Assembly: GCA_947487835.1 (NCBI GenBank)
Contig: CANKXX010000004.1
Coordinates: forward strand, 361,076 to 425,075
Direction: 5' to 3'
Source of the DNA: an uncultured Microbacteriaceae bacterium
GTDB lineage: Bacteria; Actinomycetota; Actinomycetes; Actinomycetales; Microbacteriaceae
Length of the DNA: 64,000 nucleotides
The notes under the pieces were generated by a model. It searched no databases and was not told the origin of the DNA. It saw only the letters and a program-made list of their open reading frames with translations. Both the position numbers and the translations under genes were made by a program. The stretch's first letter is position 1; the number at the start of each line of letters is the position of its first letter. Below, in pieces: positions 1-8,120 of the stretch.

Positions 1-357
1 CCCGTTGTGCCCGCCGTGTCCGCCGCCGAACTTGAGGCGGAGCGCGTCGAACGGGATGTCGAGCTCGTCGTGCACCACGATGAGGCGGTCCGGCTGCAGG
101 GAGTAGAAGCGCATCAGGTTGGCGACGGGGCCGCCGGAGACGTTCATGAACGTGTTGGGCTTGGCGAGCACCAGCTTCGGTCCCGCCGCGAAGGTGCGCC
201 CCTCGGCGACCGTGGCGTTCGTGCGGTGCGACTTGAAGGATGCCCGCAGCCGATCGGCGAGCTCGGCGAGCACCATCTGCCCCACGTTGTGGCGGTTGCC
301 CGCGTAGCCGGGGCCGGGGTTGCCGAGGCCCACCACGAGCCAGGTGTTGTTCTCCAT
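1..357 (-). CDS. pth: Peptidyl-tRNA hydrolase (partial, C-terminus beyond window)
   Basis: This cytosolic enzyme cleaves peptidyl-tRNA released from stalled ribosomes and so recycles tRNA. The first ~119 residues are present and open with the family signature [11 protein letters not shown]. Asn13 and His23 (in NRHNVG) match the catalytic Asn10 and His20 of the E. coli enzyme. A NTFMNVSG block and a VHDELD block, which carry the other conserved Asn and Asp, follow. The ATG at 357 gives the usual short N-terminus. The gene lies downstream of rplY in the same direction, the usual actinobacterial rplY-pth order, with a strong hairpin between them. Only the 3' part is missing, cut by the window edge. 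Confidence 0.95.
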   Translation of the reverse strand, partial: MENNTWLVVGLGNPGPGYAGNRHNVGQMVLAELADRLRASFKSHRTNATVAEGRTFAAGPKLVLAKPNTFMNVSGGPVANLMRFYSLQPDRLIVVHDELDIPFDALRLKFGGGHGGHNG

Positions 358-390
358 CGCTCCTTCTCTCTCGTCACGCCCGCACGGAAA

Positions 391-431
391 CGAGCCTGCC
401 GGAACGTCCGTGGACGGTTCCGGCAGGCTCG
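391..431 (-). terminator. Strong hairpin between rplY and pth
   Basis: A perfect 14-bp inverted repeat (392-405 with 417-430) has extra inner pairing GTCC/GGAC, so it forms a nearly continuous stem. On the minus strand it is followed by TTTCCG. It sits between the rplY stop (466) and the pth start (357), so it probably ends or attenuates rplY transcription before pth. Confidence 0.75.
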
Positions 432-465
432 CGAGACGTACCTGTCCGCCGCGAAAGCGGCGAGA

Positions 466-1128
466 CTACTCGGTCGGCTTCTCGGTGTCCGCGTCGACGA
501 TCTCGTCGTCCGCGGCGCCACCCTCGCCCTCGACCTCGACGCCCTCGTCACCCTCGGCCTCGTCCGTGCCGGCGTCGGTCTCGGTGTCCATCTCGCCGCT
601 GGAGACGGCGAGCACGAGCGTCTCGGGGTCGGTGAGCAGGGTGGAGCCGGCGGGCAGCTCGACCTGGGAGGCCAGCACGTGCGAGCCCTCGGCGAGGCCC
701 TCGACGCTCACGGTGAGGCGCTCGGGGATGTGCGTGGCCTCGGCCTCGATCGACAGCGTGGTGTTCTCCACGGTCACGACGCCGTCGCCGGCGGGCTCGC
801 CCTCGACCGTGACGGGGATGTCGACGGTGACGCGCTCACCGGCGCGGATGACGACGAGGTCGACGTGCTCGATGATCTGACGCACGGGGTCCTTCTGCAC
901 GTCCTTCACCAGCGCGAGCTGGTTGGCGCCGGAGATGTCGAGCTCGAGCACGGCGTTCGCCTTGCGCAGGATCAGCATGACCTCGTGGCCCGGGAGGGTG
1001 AGGTGCTGGGGCTCGGTGCCGTGGCCGTAGAGGACGGCGGGGATCTTGCCGGCGGCGCGCAGCTTGCGGGCCGCACCCTTGCCGAACTTCTCGCGCTTGT
1101 CGGCGACGAGACGGTTGTCGTTTGCCAT
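466..1128 (-). CDS. rplY: 50S ribosomal protein L25/general stress protein Ctc
   Basis: This 220-residue L25 of the Ctc type binds 5S rRNA in the large ribosomal subunit. The N-terminal L25 domain (about residues 5-95) contains FGKGAARKLRAAGKIPAVLYG and is followed by the TL5/Ctc beta domain (about 100-185). The last ~35 residues are a very acidic Glu/Asp-rich tail, common in actinobacterial homologues. The ATG at 1128 is preceded by AAGGAG at 10-nt spacing, so the start is well supported. The gene heads the rplY-pth pair. In many actinobacteria prs lies just upstream, but here about 18 kb of other genes separates them. Confidence 0.96.
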   Translation of the reverse strand: MANDNRLVADKREKFGKGAARKLRAAGKIPAVLYGHGTEPQHLTLPGHEVMLILRKANAVLELDISGANQLALVKDVQKDPVRQIIEHVDLVVIRAGERVTVDIPVTVEGEPAGDGVVTVENTTLSIEAEATHIPERLTVSVEGLAEGSHVLASQVELPAGSTLLTDPETLVLAVSSGEMDTETDAGTDEAEGDEGVEVEGEGGAADDEIVDADTEKPTE

Positions 1129-1372
1129 GGTTCTTACACTCCTTGGCGAGCCCGCGGGCCCGCATAGATGGATTGGTCAACTCGAACGCTTGCGCGTGAG
1201 GAAAGACTGCGAGCCTCGCCACCGCGTCGATCACGGACACCCGTCGGGGCGGTTGTGGACCGCCATCGGACGTCCCTCGCCGAAGTTCAATCCTGAAGTC
1301 TACACGGAGCCGCGGGGCGGTCCTGCCCGCTCCTGCACCTGACCAGCCGGTCAGGGCGCGACGCCGGGCCGG

Positions 1373-2014
1373 TCAGGGCGCGAGCGCGAGGCCGGTAAGC
1401 GCCTGGAGGGCCGCCGCGGCGACCTCCGCGGGCGGAGGCGCGATGTCCACGACGACGCCCCGCTCGTCCTGCTGCAGGGGCTCGAGCGTGTCGAGCTGGG
1501 AGGCGAGCAGGGACGCGGGCATGTACTCGTGCTTGCGCGGCCCCAGCCGCGAGGCGAGCAGCGCGGGCGACCCGTGAAGGTGCAGGAACACGATCCCCGG
1601 CGTCGCCGCCCGCAGCCGGTCGCGGTAGGCACGGCGGAGCGCCGAGCACGCGACCACCGGGTGGTTGCCCTGGTCGTCGAGGGAGGCGAGCACGCCGGCG
1701 ACGGAGTCGAGCCACGGCCAGCGGTCCTCGTCGGTCAGCGGGACGCCGGACGCCATCTTCGCCCGGTTCTCCGGCGAGTGCAGGCCGTCGCCGTCCACGA
1801 AGGTGCGGCCGAGGGCGTCCGCCACGGCCGTGCCGACGGTGGACTTGCCCGACCCGGACACGCCCATCACGACGATCGGCGCCTTCTCCCCCTCGTGGGC
1901 CACCTGCCCGCTCGCGGCGGGGTGTGCGTCGTCGATACGGACGTCGGTGGGGCGTGCGTCGCTGCCCGCCGTGTCGTCGGGAGTCGTGCGGTCGCCTGCT
2001 GTGCTGTCGCTCAC
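1373..2014 (-). CDS. gntK: Gluconokinase
   Basis: The enzyme phosphorylates D-gluconate with ATP to 6-phosphogluconate, the substrate of the gnd product encoded at 13847. The protein has 213 residues. The P-loop GVSGSGKST is at residues 51-59, and the family features DGDGLHSPENRAKM and ACSALRRAYRDRLR follow. The first ~43 residues are a low-complexity Asp/Thr/Ala extension not usual for the ~165-residue family core, so a later GTG start is possible. However, a CAGGAT box lies exactly 6 nt before the GTG at 2014, and GGAGGG also precedes it, which favours the long form. The next gene downstream is rplY. Confidence 0.9.
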   Translation of the reverse strand: MSDSTAGDRTTPDDTAGSDARPTDVRIDDAHPAASGQVAHEGEKAPIVVMGVSGSGKSTVGTAVADALGRTFVDGDGLHSPENRAKMASGVPLTDEDRWPWLDSVAGVLASLDDQGNHPVVACSALRRAYRDRLRAATPGIVFLHLHGSPALLASRLGPRKHEYMPASLLASQLDTLEPLQQDERGVVVDIAPPPAEVAAAALQALTGLALAP

Positions 2015-2020
2015 CCCTCC

Positions 2021-2026
2021 ATCCTG
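2021..2026 (-). promoter_or_regulatory. -10 box for gntK, leaderless-type spacing
   Basis: CAGGAT on the minus strand lies 6 nt before the GTG start at 2014. This spacing puts the transcription start on the start codon. The intervening bases GGAGGG could also act as a ribosome-binding site. Confidence 0.4.
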
Positions 2027-2076
2027 TCAGGCGGCGGGCGGTCGGAGGGAACCCGCACGGTCAGGGACCCGCAGGG

Positions 2077-2853
2077 TCAGGAGACCTGCAGGCCGCCGTT
2101 GATGTCGTACGTCGCCGCGGTGATGTACCCCGCGTCCTCGCTGACCAGGAACGCGAGCAGGGCCGCGATGTCGTGCACGGTGCCGACGCGGCCGACGAGG
2201 ATGTCCGCGGCCATGGCGTCCTTGCGCTCCTCGCTCAGCGTGCCGCCCATGATGTCGGTGTCCACCGGCCCGGGCGCGACGCAATTCACGGTGATGCCGT
2301 GCTGCCCCATCTCCCGGGCGAGCGCGCGGGTGAAGCCGATGATCGCCCCTTTCGACGCACTGTAGGCGACCTTCGAGTACGTGCCACCGCCCCGCTGCGC
2401 CGAGATGGACGAGACGCTGACGACGCGGCCGAGCCCGCGCTCGACCATCCCGCGGACCACGCGCTGGGTGACGAGGAACGTGCCGGTCATGTTGATGCGG
2501 AACACCCGCTCCCACGCCTCGAGCGTCTCGTCGAGGAACTCCGTCGGCGAGCTGATGCCGGCGAGGTTGGCCAGGGCGACGACGGGCGGCAGCGAGGACT
2601 CGATCTCGCCGACCGCCGCATCGACGGAGGCCTGGTCGGACACGTCCGCGCGCACGCCGAGCGTCTGCACGCCGTGCCGGGAGCCGATCTCCTCGGCGGC
2701 CTGCCGAGCGGCGTCGCCGTCGATGTCGACGATCGCGACGCACCAGCCCTGGCTCGCCAGGCGGTCGGCGGTCGCGCGGCCGATGCCGCGCGGCGAACCG
2801 GCGCCGGTCAGGACGGCGGTGCGCTGCTCGGGGAATGCGGGGATCTGGATCAT
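2077..2853 (-). CDS. SDR-family oxidoreductase
   Basis: A classical short-chain dehydrogenase/reductase of 258 residues. The NAD(P)-binding motif TGAGSPRGIG is at 16-25, the NLAG motif at 96-99, the catalytic Ser at about 149-151 and YSASK (Tyr164, Lys168) completes the active site. PGPVDTD follows at the expected place. The gene starts 3 nt after the stop of the upstream ACS-family transporter and is probably co-transcribed with it. It faces away from the DUF1537 kinase operon. The substrate cannot be read from the sequence; the context favours a sugar acid or polyol. Confidence 0.9.
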   Translation of the reverse strand: MIQIPAFPEQRTAVLTGAGSPRGIGRATADRLASQGWCVAIVDIDGDAARQAAEEIGSRHGVQTLGVRADVSDQASVDAAVGEIESSLPPVVALANLAGISSPTEFLDETLEAWERVFRINMTGTFLVTQRVVRGMVERGLGRVVSVSSISAQRGGGTYSKVAYSASKGAIIGFTRALAREMGQHGITVNCVAPGPVDTDIMGGTLSEERKDAMAADILVGRVGTVHDIAALLAFLVSEDAGYITAATYDINGGLQVS

Positions 2854-2856
2854 GGG

Positions 2857-4230
2857 TCAGCCTCCCAGGCCGGACTCGGGCGCGGGCTCGTGGCGCTCGA
2901 CGAGGACGCCGGGCTGCGACTTCCCCTCCGGGCGCTTCCGCGCGTACAGGTAGGTCGCGATGCTGGTGATCAGCAGCACGATGGACAGGAAGACGAGGCC
3001 GCTCTGATCGCTGCCGGTGGCGTCCTTGAAGATGCCGACCGCGTACGGCGCCACGAAGCCGCCGAGGTTGCCGAGCGAGTTGATCATGGCGAGACCGGCC
3101 GCCGCGGCCGCGCCGGTCAGCGCCGCGGACGGCATGGCGAGGAACGGGGCGATCGCCGAGTAGATGCCCATGGCGGCGATGGTGAGGAACAGCATGGACA
3201 GCACGGCGCTCACGTCGAGCAGGTAGCCGGCGCCGACCAGGCCGATCGCGGCCATCACCATGCTGATGCTCGTGTGCCACGCGGGGTTCCCGGTGCGGTC
3301 CGACCGACGCGACCAGTAGTAGACGAAGAAGGCCGCGACGACGTACGGGATCATCACGATGAAGCCGATCTGCACGGAGCCGAAGTCGCCGAGCGCCGCC
3401 ACGATCGTGGGCAGCCACAGCCCGAGGCCGTAGATGCCGCAGACGAGGCCGAAGTACAGCGCCGAGTAGACGAGGGTGCGGCGGTCCTTGAGGCCCTGCA
3501 GGAAGTTGTGCTTGCCCGTGGACTGCTTCGCCGCGAGCTCGGCGTCCATGACCCGCGTGAGCCACTGCCGCTCGTCCGGCGCCAGCCAGTGCGCGTCGCT
3601 CGGCCGGTCGGTGAGCAGCCGCGGCGCGAGGATGCCGAGCAGGATCGCGGGGATGCCCTCGATGATGTACAGCCATTGCCAGCCCTGCAGTCCGAGGATG
3701 CCGTCCATCGTGAGCAGCAGGCCGGACACCGGTGCGCCGAGGGCGTTGGACACGGGCTGGGCGAGGATGAAGATGCCGAGCACCGCGACGCGCTGCGCCG
3801 CCGGGAACCAGAGCGTGATGTAGAAGAGAATGGCCGGGAAGAAGCCCGCCTCCGCCGCTCCCAGGAGGAAGCGGATGATGTAGAACGTCACCTCGCCGTT
3901 CACGAGGGCCATCGCCGTGGCGAAGATGCCCCAGGAGATGAGGATGCGGGCGATCCAGCGCCGGGCGCCGAACTTGTACATGCCGCCGTTGCTCGGGATC
4001 TCCAGCAGGGCGTAGCCGATGAAGAACATGCCGGCGCCGAGGCCGTAGGCCGCCTCACTGAGGCCGATGTCCTCGCTCATGGTGAGCTTGGCGAAGCCGA
4101 CGTTGTTCCTGTCGAGGTAGGCGATGAAGTAGAGCAGCACGATGAGCGGCATGAGCCTGCGCCGCACCTTCTTCAGGGTGCGCGTGCCGAGCTCGTCGAT
4201 CGTGCCGTCGGTGTTCAGCGGCGAGGTCAT
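2857..4230 (-). CDS. MFS transporter, anion:cation symporter (ACS) family
   Basis: A membrane transporter of 457 residues with about 12 hydrophobic segments. The ACS-type start FIAYLDRNNVGFAK lies around residues 36-48, the second helix carries GMFFIGYALLEIPSN, and a hydrophilic central loop (about 195-240) precedes helix 7. Members carry sugar acids, hexuronates, tartrate or similar anions with a cation. The adjacent gluconokinase, SDR and acid-sugar kinase fit such a substrate. The ATG at 4230 overlaps the stop of a 19-codon upstream ORF as ATGA. It has only a weak G-run before it, so its translation is probably coupled to that ORF. Confidence 0.9.
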   Translation of the reverse strand: MTSPLNTDGTIDELGTRTLKKVRRRLMPLIVLLYFIAYLDRNNVGFAKLTMSEDIGLSEAAYGLGAGMFFIGYALLEIPSNGGMYKFGARRWIARILISWGIFATAMALVNGEVTFYIIRFLLGAAEAGFFPAILFYITLWFPAAQRVAVLGIFILAQPVSNALGAPVSGLLLTMDGILGLQGWQWLYIIEGIPAILLGILAPRLLTDRPSDAHWLAPDERQWLTRVMDAELAAKQSTGKHNFLQGLKDRRTLVYSALYFGLVCGIYGLGLWLPTIVAALGDFGSVQIGFIVMIPYVVAAFFVYYWSRRSDRTGNPAWHTSISMVMAAIGLVGAGYLLDVSAVLSMLFLTIAAMGIYSAIAPFLAMPSAALTGAAAAAGLAMINSLGNLGGFVAPYAVGIFKDATGSDQSGLVFLSIVLLITSIATYLYARKRPEGKSQPGVLVERHEPAPESGLGG

Positions 4231-4286
4231 TGCACACCCCCCTGCGGACGGGGGCCGGCGTCGGGATGAATCACGATCACGGACAT
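4227..4286 (-). CDS. 19-residue upstream ORF coupled to the ACS transporter
   Basis: A minus-strand ATG at 4286 is preceded by a strong AAGGAGAC ribosome-binding site at 5-nt spacing. It opens a 19-codon ORF whose TGA overlaps the transporter ATG as ATGA. The peptide begins MSVIVIHPDAG and ends GGVQ. It matches no family I recognise. Its strong start site and exact overlap suggest that it is translated and delivers ribosomes to the transporter. No run of one amino acid typical of an attenuator is seen. Confidence 0.6.
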   Translation of the reverse strand: MSVIVIHPDAGPRPQGGVQ

Positions 4287-4319
4287 GTCGTCTCCTTGAG
4301 TCTCCATCGACTGGGCCAG

Positions 4320-4347
4320 AGGCTACTCCGCATCACCGCCGTAGGAT
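4320..4347. promoter_or_regulatory. Divergent -10 boxes between transporter and kinase operons
   Basis: On the minus strand TAGCCT (4320-4325) would start a transcript about 27 nt before the 19-codon ORF. On the plus strand TAGGAT (4342-4347) would start one about 50 nt before the kinase GTG. The boxes are only 16 bp apart, so a single regulator could control both directions. No regulator gene is adjacent, and I saw no clear operator palindrome. Confidence 0.45.
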
Positions 4348-4402
4348 GGCCGGGCCGGAAGAAGTTTTTCCCGCATCGTTCGCCGCGACGGAGGGGCACC
4401 TC

Positions 4403-5860
4403 GTGATTGATGAGTCCGAACTGCTGGCGGCGTTCCCGCCCGAGGTCCCGATCGATCCGGCCGGGGTCGCCGCGTCCGTCTCCGCCTCGGGCCGCGTGCT
4501 CGTCGTCCTCGACGACGACCCCACGGGAACCCAGTCCGTGTCCGACCTGCCCGTGCTCACCCGGTGGGAGCCCGAGGACTTCCGCTGGGCGCTGACGCAC
4601 CGCATCGACGGCCGCCCCGCGCCGGCGATCTACGTGCTCACGAACACGCGCAGCCTCGACCCGGCGGAGACCGCGGAGCGGAACCGGCAGGTGGTGCAGA
4701 GCGCGCTCGCCGCCGCCCGGGAGACGGGCACGGCGCTCGGCTTCGTCAGCAGGAGCGACTCGACCCTGCGCGGCCACTACCCGCTCGAACCGGATGTGCT
4801 CGCCGACACCGTGCGCGAGGTCACCGGCGAGCGGACGGACGGCGTCGTTCTCGTACCGGCGTTCCCCGACGCGGGCCGGGTGACGATAGGCGGCGTGCAC
4901 TACATGCGCGAGGGCTCCGGGCTCGTGCCGGTCGCGGAGACCGAGTTCGCGCGCGACGCCACGTTCGGCTTCCGCTCCTCGGCTCTCGCCGAGTACGTGC
5001 AGGAGAAGTCCGCGGGCCGGTTCCCCGCCGGGTCGGTCGTCGTGCTCGACCTCCACCTCATCCGGGGCGGCGCGGGCGGCATCGCGGACGCCGTGTCCTC
5101 CGCCGCGGACTCCACCCCGATCGTGGCGGACGCCGTGACCGAGAACGACCTGCGGGCGCTCGCGCTCGGCCTCGCCGAGGCGGAGCGCCGGGGGAAGCGG
5201 CTCCTCTACCGGGTCGGGCCGCCGTTCGTGCGGGCGCGCATCGGGCAGGAGGAGCGCGCGCCGCTCACGGCGGAGGACGCGTACGCGGGCACGGACCCGG
5301 CCGACGGGGGCGGCCTCATCGTCGTCGGCTCGCACGTGGGCCTCACGACGCGCCAGCTGCGCGTGCTCGTCGACGAGCACCGGGGCGCCCGGGTCGTCGA
5401 GCTCGACGTGGAGCGCCTGCTCGACGCGGACGCCGGCTCCGGATCCGCGCACGTCACCGAGACCGTCGAGACCGTCGTAGCCGCCCTCGCCCAGGGCGAC
5501 GTCGTGCTGCACACCAGCCGCCTGCTCGTGAAGACCGAGGACCCGGCGGAGAGCCTCCGGATCGCCCGCACGGTCTCCGCCGCCGTGGTCGACGTCGTGC
5601 GCCGCACCCTCGCCGCCCGGCCGCCCCGGTTCGTGATCGCGAAGGGCGGCATCACCTCGTCGGATGTCGCCGCCCACGGTCTCGAGATCCGGCACGGCGT
5701 CGTGCGGGGACCCATGCTGCCCGGCATCGTCTCGCTCTGGCAGCCGGTCGACGGGCCCGCCCGGGGCATCCCGTACATCGTGTTCGCGGGCAACGTGGGC
5801 GACGACCGCTCGCTGCTCGACGTCGTGCGGACCCTGAGCACCGCGACGACCCCGTCCTGA
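4403..5860 (+). CDS. Four-carbon acid sugar kinase family protein (DUF1537/OtnK-like)
   Basis: A DUF1537-family kinase of 485 residues. Known members phosphorylate 3-oxo-tetronates or tetronates at C4. The N-terminal motif VVLDDDPTGTQS is at residues 34-45. SRSDSTLRGHYP carries the conserved substrate-binding residues, and the C-terminal nucleotide-binding half has FVIAKGGITSSDVA and FAGNVGDD. I chose the GTG at 4403 because GGAGGGG (4390-4396) lies 6 nt before it; an in-frame ATG at 4346 has no such site. It is the first gene of a four-gene operon with three dehydrogenases. The exact substrate is uncertain because no OtnC, OtnI or PdxA2 partner is nearby. Confidence 0.9.
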   Translation: MIDESELLAAFPPEVPIDPAGVAASVSASGRVLVVLDDDPTGTQSVSDLPVLTRWEPEDFRWALTHRIDGRPAPAIYVLTNTRSLDPAETAERNRQVVQSALAAARETGTALGFVSRSDSTLRGHYPLEPDVLADTVREVTGERTDGVVLVPAFPDAGRVTIGGVHYMREGSGLVPVAETEFARDATFGFRSSALAEYVQEKSAGRFPAGSVVVLDLHLIRGGAGGIADAVSSAADSTPIVADAVTENDLRALALGLAEAERRGKRLLYRVGPPFVRARIGQEERAPLTAEDAYAGTDPADGGGLIVVGSHVGLTTRQLRVLVDEHRGARVVELDVERLLDADAGSGSAHVTETVETVVAALAQGDVVLHTSRLLVKTEDPAESLRIARTVSAAVVDVVRRTLAARPPRFVIAKGGITSSDVAAHGLEIRHGVVRGPMLPGIVSLWQPVDGPARGIPYIVFAGNVGDDRSLLDVVRTLSTATTPS

Positions 5861-5893
5861 TCCACCCCGCTTCCGGCTGATCGGAGAACCGCC

Positions 5894-6829
5894 ATGTCCG
5901 CCCCCTCGTCGTCCACCCCCTCCCCCTCCTCCGGCTCGTACACCGTCGCCGTGCTCGGCCTCGGCGCCATGGGGCTCCCCATGGCCACGCGCCTCGCGAC
6001 CGAGCTCACCGTGCACGGCTTCGACCCCGCCCCGAACCGCCTGCAGCTCGCGGTCGACGCGGGCGTCACCGGCTTCGACTCGGGTAGAGCCGCCGCCAAG
6101 GGCGCCGACGCGGTGCTGCTGGCCGTGCGGAACTCCGCCCAGCTCGAGGACGTGCTCTTCGGCGCGAGCGGCGTCGCGGAGGTGCTGTCGCCCGGTGCGG
6201 TCGTGATCCTCACGAGCACGGTGGGCACGGACGCCATCGCGCCCACCGTCGAGGCGCTCGGCAGGCACGGCGTCGCCCTCGTCGACGCCCCGCTGTCCGG
6301 CGGACCGGTGCGCGCCGGCCAGGGCGACCTGCTCATCGTCGTCGGGGCCGAGCCCGCCGCGCTCGAGAGGGCGCGTCCGGTGCTCGAGCTGCTCGCCTCC
6401 ACCCTGACCGTCGTCGGCGCGCGCCCGGGCGACGGGCAGGCGCTGAAGACGGTCAACCAGCTGCTCTGCGGCGTGCACATCGCCGCCGCTGCCGAGGCGC
6501 TCGCGCTCGCCGACGCGCTCGGGCTCGACCGGGCGACCACACTCGCCGCCCTCGAGGCGGGGGCTGCCGGGTCCTTCATGCTGTCGAACCGCGGACCGCG
6601 GATGCTCGAGGCCTACGAGGAGGACGGCGCTGAGGTGCTCAGCCGCCTCGACATCTTCGTGAAGGACCTCGGCATCGTGGGCACCGCGGCGCGGGCCGCG
6701 GGCCTCGCCTCCCCGGTGGCCGCCGCCGCGGAGCAGCTGTTCCTCCTCGGTCAGGCGCAGGGCCTGGGCGAGCGGGACGACTCCGCGGTCATCCGCGTCG
6801 TCGCCCCGGCGCGGCGCACCGAGGGCTGA
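5894..6829 (+). CDS. Beta-hydroxyacid dehydrogenase, NAD(P)-dependent (HIBADH/LtnD-like)
   Basis: A 311-residue member of the 3-hydroxyisobutyrate dehydrogenase family. The nucleotide-binding motif GLGAMG is at 22-27, the substrate motif DAPLSGG at 131-137, and the catalytic Lys185 with Asn188 lies in KTVNQ. Pairing with a DUF1537 kinase is typical of threonate dehydrogenases, which oxidise a tetronate before it is isomerised and phosphorylated. The first ~14 residues are Ser/Pro-rich. GGAGAA lies 5 nt before the ATG. It follows the kinase by 33 nt and is very probably in the same transcript. Confidence 0.9.
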   Translation: MSAPSSSTPSPSSGSYTVAVLGLGAMGLPMATRLATELTVHGFDPAPNRLQLAVDAGVTGFDSGRAAAKGADAVLLAVRNSAQLEDVLFGASGVAEVLSPGAVVILTSTVGTDAIAPTVEALGRHGVALVDAPLSGGPVRAGQGDLLIVVGAEPAALERARPVLELLASTLTVVGARPGDGQALKTVNQLLCGVHIAAAAEALALADALGLDRATTLAALEAGAAGSFMLSNRGPRMLEAYEEDGAEVLSRLDIFVKDLGIVGTAARAAGLASPVAAAAEQLFLLGQAQGLGERDDSAVIRVVAPARRTEG

Positions 6830-6974
6830 CACCCCTTCCTTCAGGCCGCTAACTAAGGCCGATACGATCGAAGCAGCCCGAGTCGCGCGTGCCGGCGCCG
6901 CGTCCGGCACGGCGACCGGCGGAGTCCGGGCGCGACCGCCGGACGACACGAACTCGACGATGAGAAGGGGTCCG

Positions 6975-8120
6975 ATGACCACGGACGACAGCACCACGGA
7001 CCAGAGCAGCACGGACGACAGCACCACGGACCAGAGCAGCACGGAGCAGAGCAGCACGGAGCAGACCGCTACGGAGGACGCGACGCTCGAGAAGGGCGTC
7101 CTCGAGCAGTGGGTCGCCCGGCTCGTGGAGACGTGGGGCTACGGCGACGACGAGGCGGCCTACCTCTCGGCCTCGCTCGTGGACGCCAACCTGCGGGGAG
7201 TCGACTCGCATGGCGTGATCCGCCTCCCGGCGTACGAGCGCAGGATCAGCGAACGGCTCGTCGACCCGGCGGCGGCCCCGGTCGTCACCGTGGAGGGCTC
7301 GGTCGTGACGGTGGACGCCAACGGGGCGGCCGGACAGATCGCCACCCGCGCCGCCGTCGAGGCGGCCCTGCGGGTGAGCAGGGAGACGGGCGTCGCGACC
7401 GCGGCCGTGCGGGGAAGCACGCACTTCGGGGCCGCCGGGTTCTACGCCCGCTGGCTCGCCGAGCAGGGCGCCGTCGCCCTCGTCGTGTCCAACTCCGAGC
7501 CGATCGTCGTGCCGCACGGCGGGCGCGAGGCCCTGCTCGGCACCAATCCCATCGCCTTCGCCGCGCCGACCCGGGGCAAGCCGGTGAGCCTCGACATGGC
7601 CACGAGCACGAGCGCGATGGGCAAGGTGCTCGTCGCCCAGGCCTCGGGGAAGCCCATCCCCCCGACCTGGGGCGTGGATGCCGACGGCGAGCCGACGACG
7701 GACGCCGACGCCGTCACGGCCCTCCTGCCCGCCGGCGGACCCAAGGGGTACGGCCTCGGCTTCCTCGTCGAGATCCTCGGCGGCGTGCTCACGGGCAGCG
7801 CCGTGGCCCACGACCTCGGCAACATGTACAACGACTTCACGAAGCCGCAGAACGTCGGGCACTGGCTGCTCGTGATCGACATCGCGCGTTTCCTGCCGCT
7901 GGACGAGTTCACCCAGCGCATCCAGGGTCTCGTCGACCTCGCCCACGCCAGCGCGCCCGCCGCCGGGTTCTCCTCGGTGCTCGTGCCCGGGGAGCCGGAA
8001 GACCGAACCGCCGAGCAGCGCGAGCGGGACGGCATCCCGCTGCCCGCGGCCACGGTCGCCGAGCTCCGCGAGCTCGGCGAGCGCCACGGCGTGACCTTCC
8101 CGATCGGAGACCACTCATGA
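6975..8120 (+). CDS. Malate/L-lactate dehydrogenase (Ldh) family oxidoreductase with repeat N-terminus
   Basis: This belongs to the NAD(P)-dependent Ldh/malate/ureidoglycolate dehydrogenase family, which is unrelated to Rossmann-fold LDH. The signature GVDSHG is at residues 75-80 (catalytic His79 by family analogy). SNSEP and GTNPIAF mark the cofactor and substrate regions, and PKGYGL lies near the C-terminal third. Length is 381 residues from the ATG at 6975, which has AGAAGGGG before it; an ATG at 6960 is less likely. Residues 3-36 are six or seven Thr/Ser/Asp/Gln pentapeptides with no enzymatic role that I recognise. The stop overlaps the next gene as ATGA. Confidence 0.88.
   Translation: MTTDDSTTDQSSTDDSTTDQSSTEQSSTEQTATEDATLEKGVLEQWVARLVETWGYGDDEAAYLSASLVDANLRGVDSHGVIRLPAYERRISERLVDPAAAPVVTVEGSVVTVDANGAAGQIATRAAVEAALRVSRETGVATAAVRGSTHFGAAGFYARWLAEQGAVALVVSNSEPIVVPHGGREALLGTNPIAFAAPTRGKPVSLDMATSTSAMGKVLVAQASGKPIPPTWGVDADGEPTTDADAVTALLPAGGPKGYGLGFLVEILGGVLTGSAVAHDLGNMYNDFTKPQNVGHWLLVIDIARFLPLDEFTQRIQGLVDLAHASAPAAGFSSVLVPGEPEDRTAEQRERDGIPLPAATVAELRELGERHGVTFPIGDHS
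6981..7070 (+). repeat. 15-bp tandem repeats coding pentapeptides
   Basis: Two identical 30-bp units (6981-7010, 7011-7040) are followed by two 15-bp variants beginning ACGGAGCAGA. The base period is 15 bp, so gain or loss of units keeps the frame and changes only the length of the enzyme's N-terminal tail (TDDST, TDQSS, TEQSS type units). Confidence 0.9.

Noticed and set aside
1924-4269. A 781-codon plus-strand open frame opposite the SDR and transporter genes
   Set aside because: It is the antisense of two clear genes. Its product is an Arg/Asp/Gly/Val-rich string with no family pattern, the usual artefact of high GC.
4277-7057. A 926-codon minus-strand open frame opposite the DUF1537 kinase and dehydrogenase
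   Set aside because: Low-complexity Arg/Gly/Asp-rich translation with no domain. The plus strand holds complete enzyme motifs.
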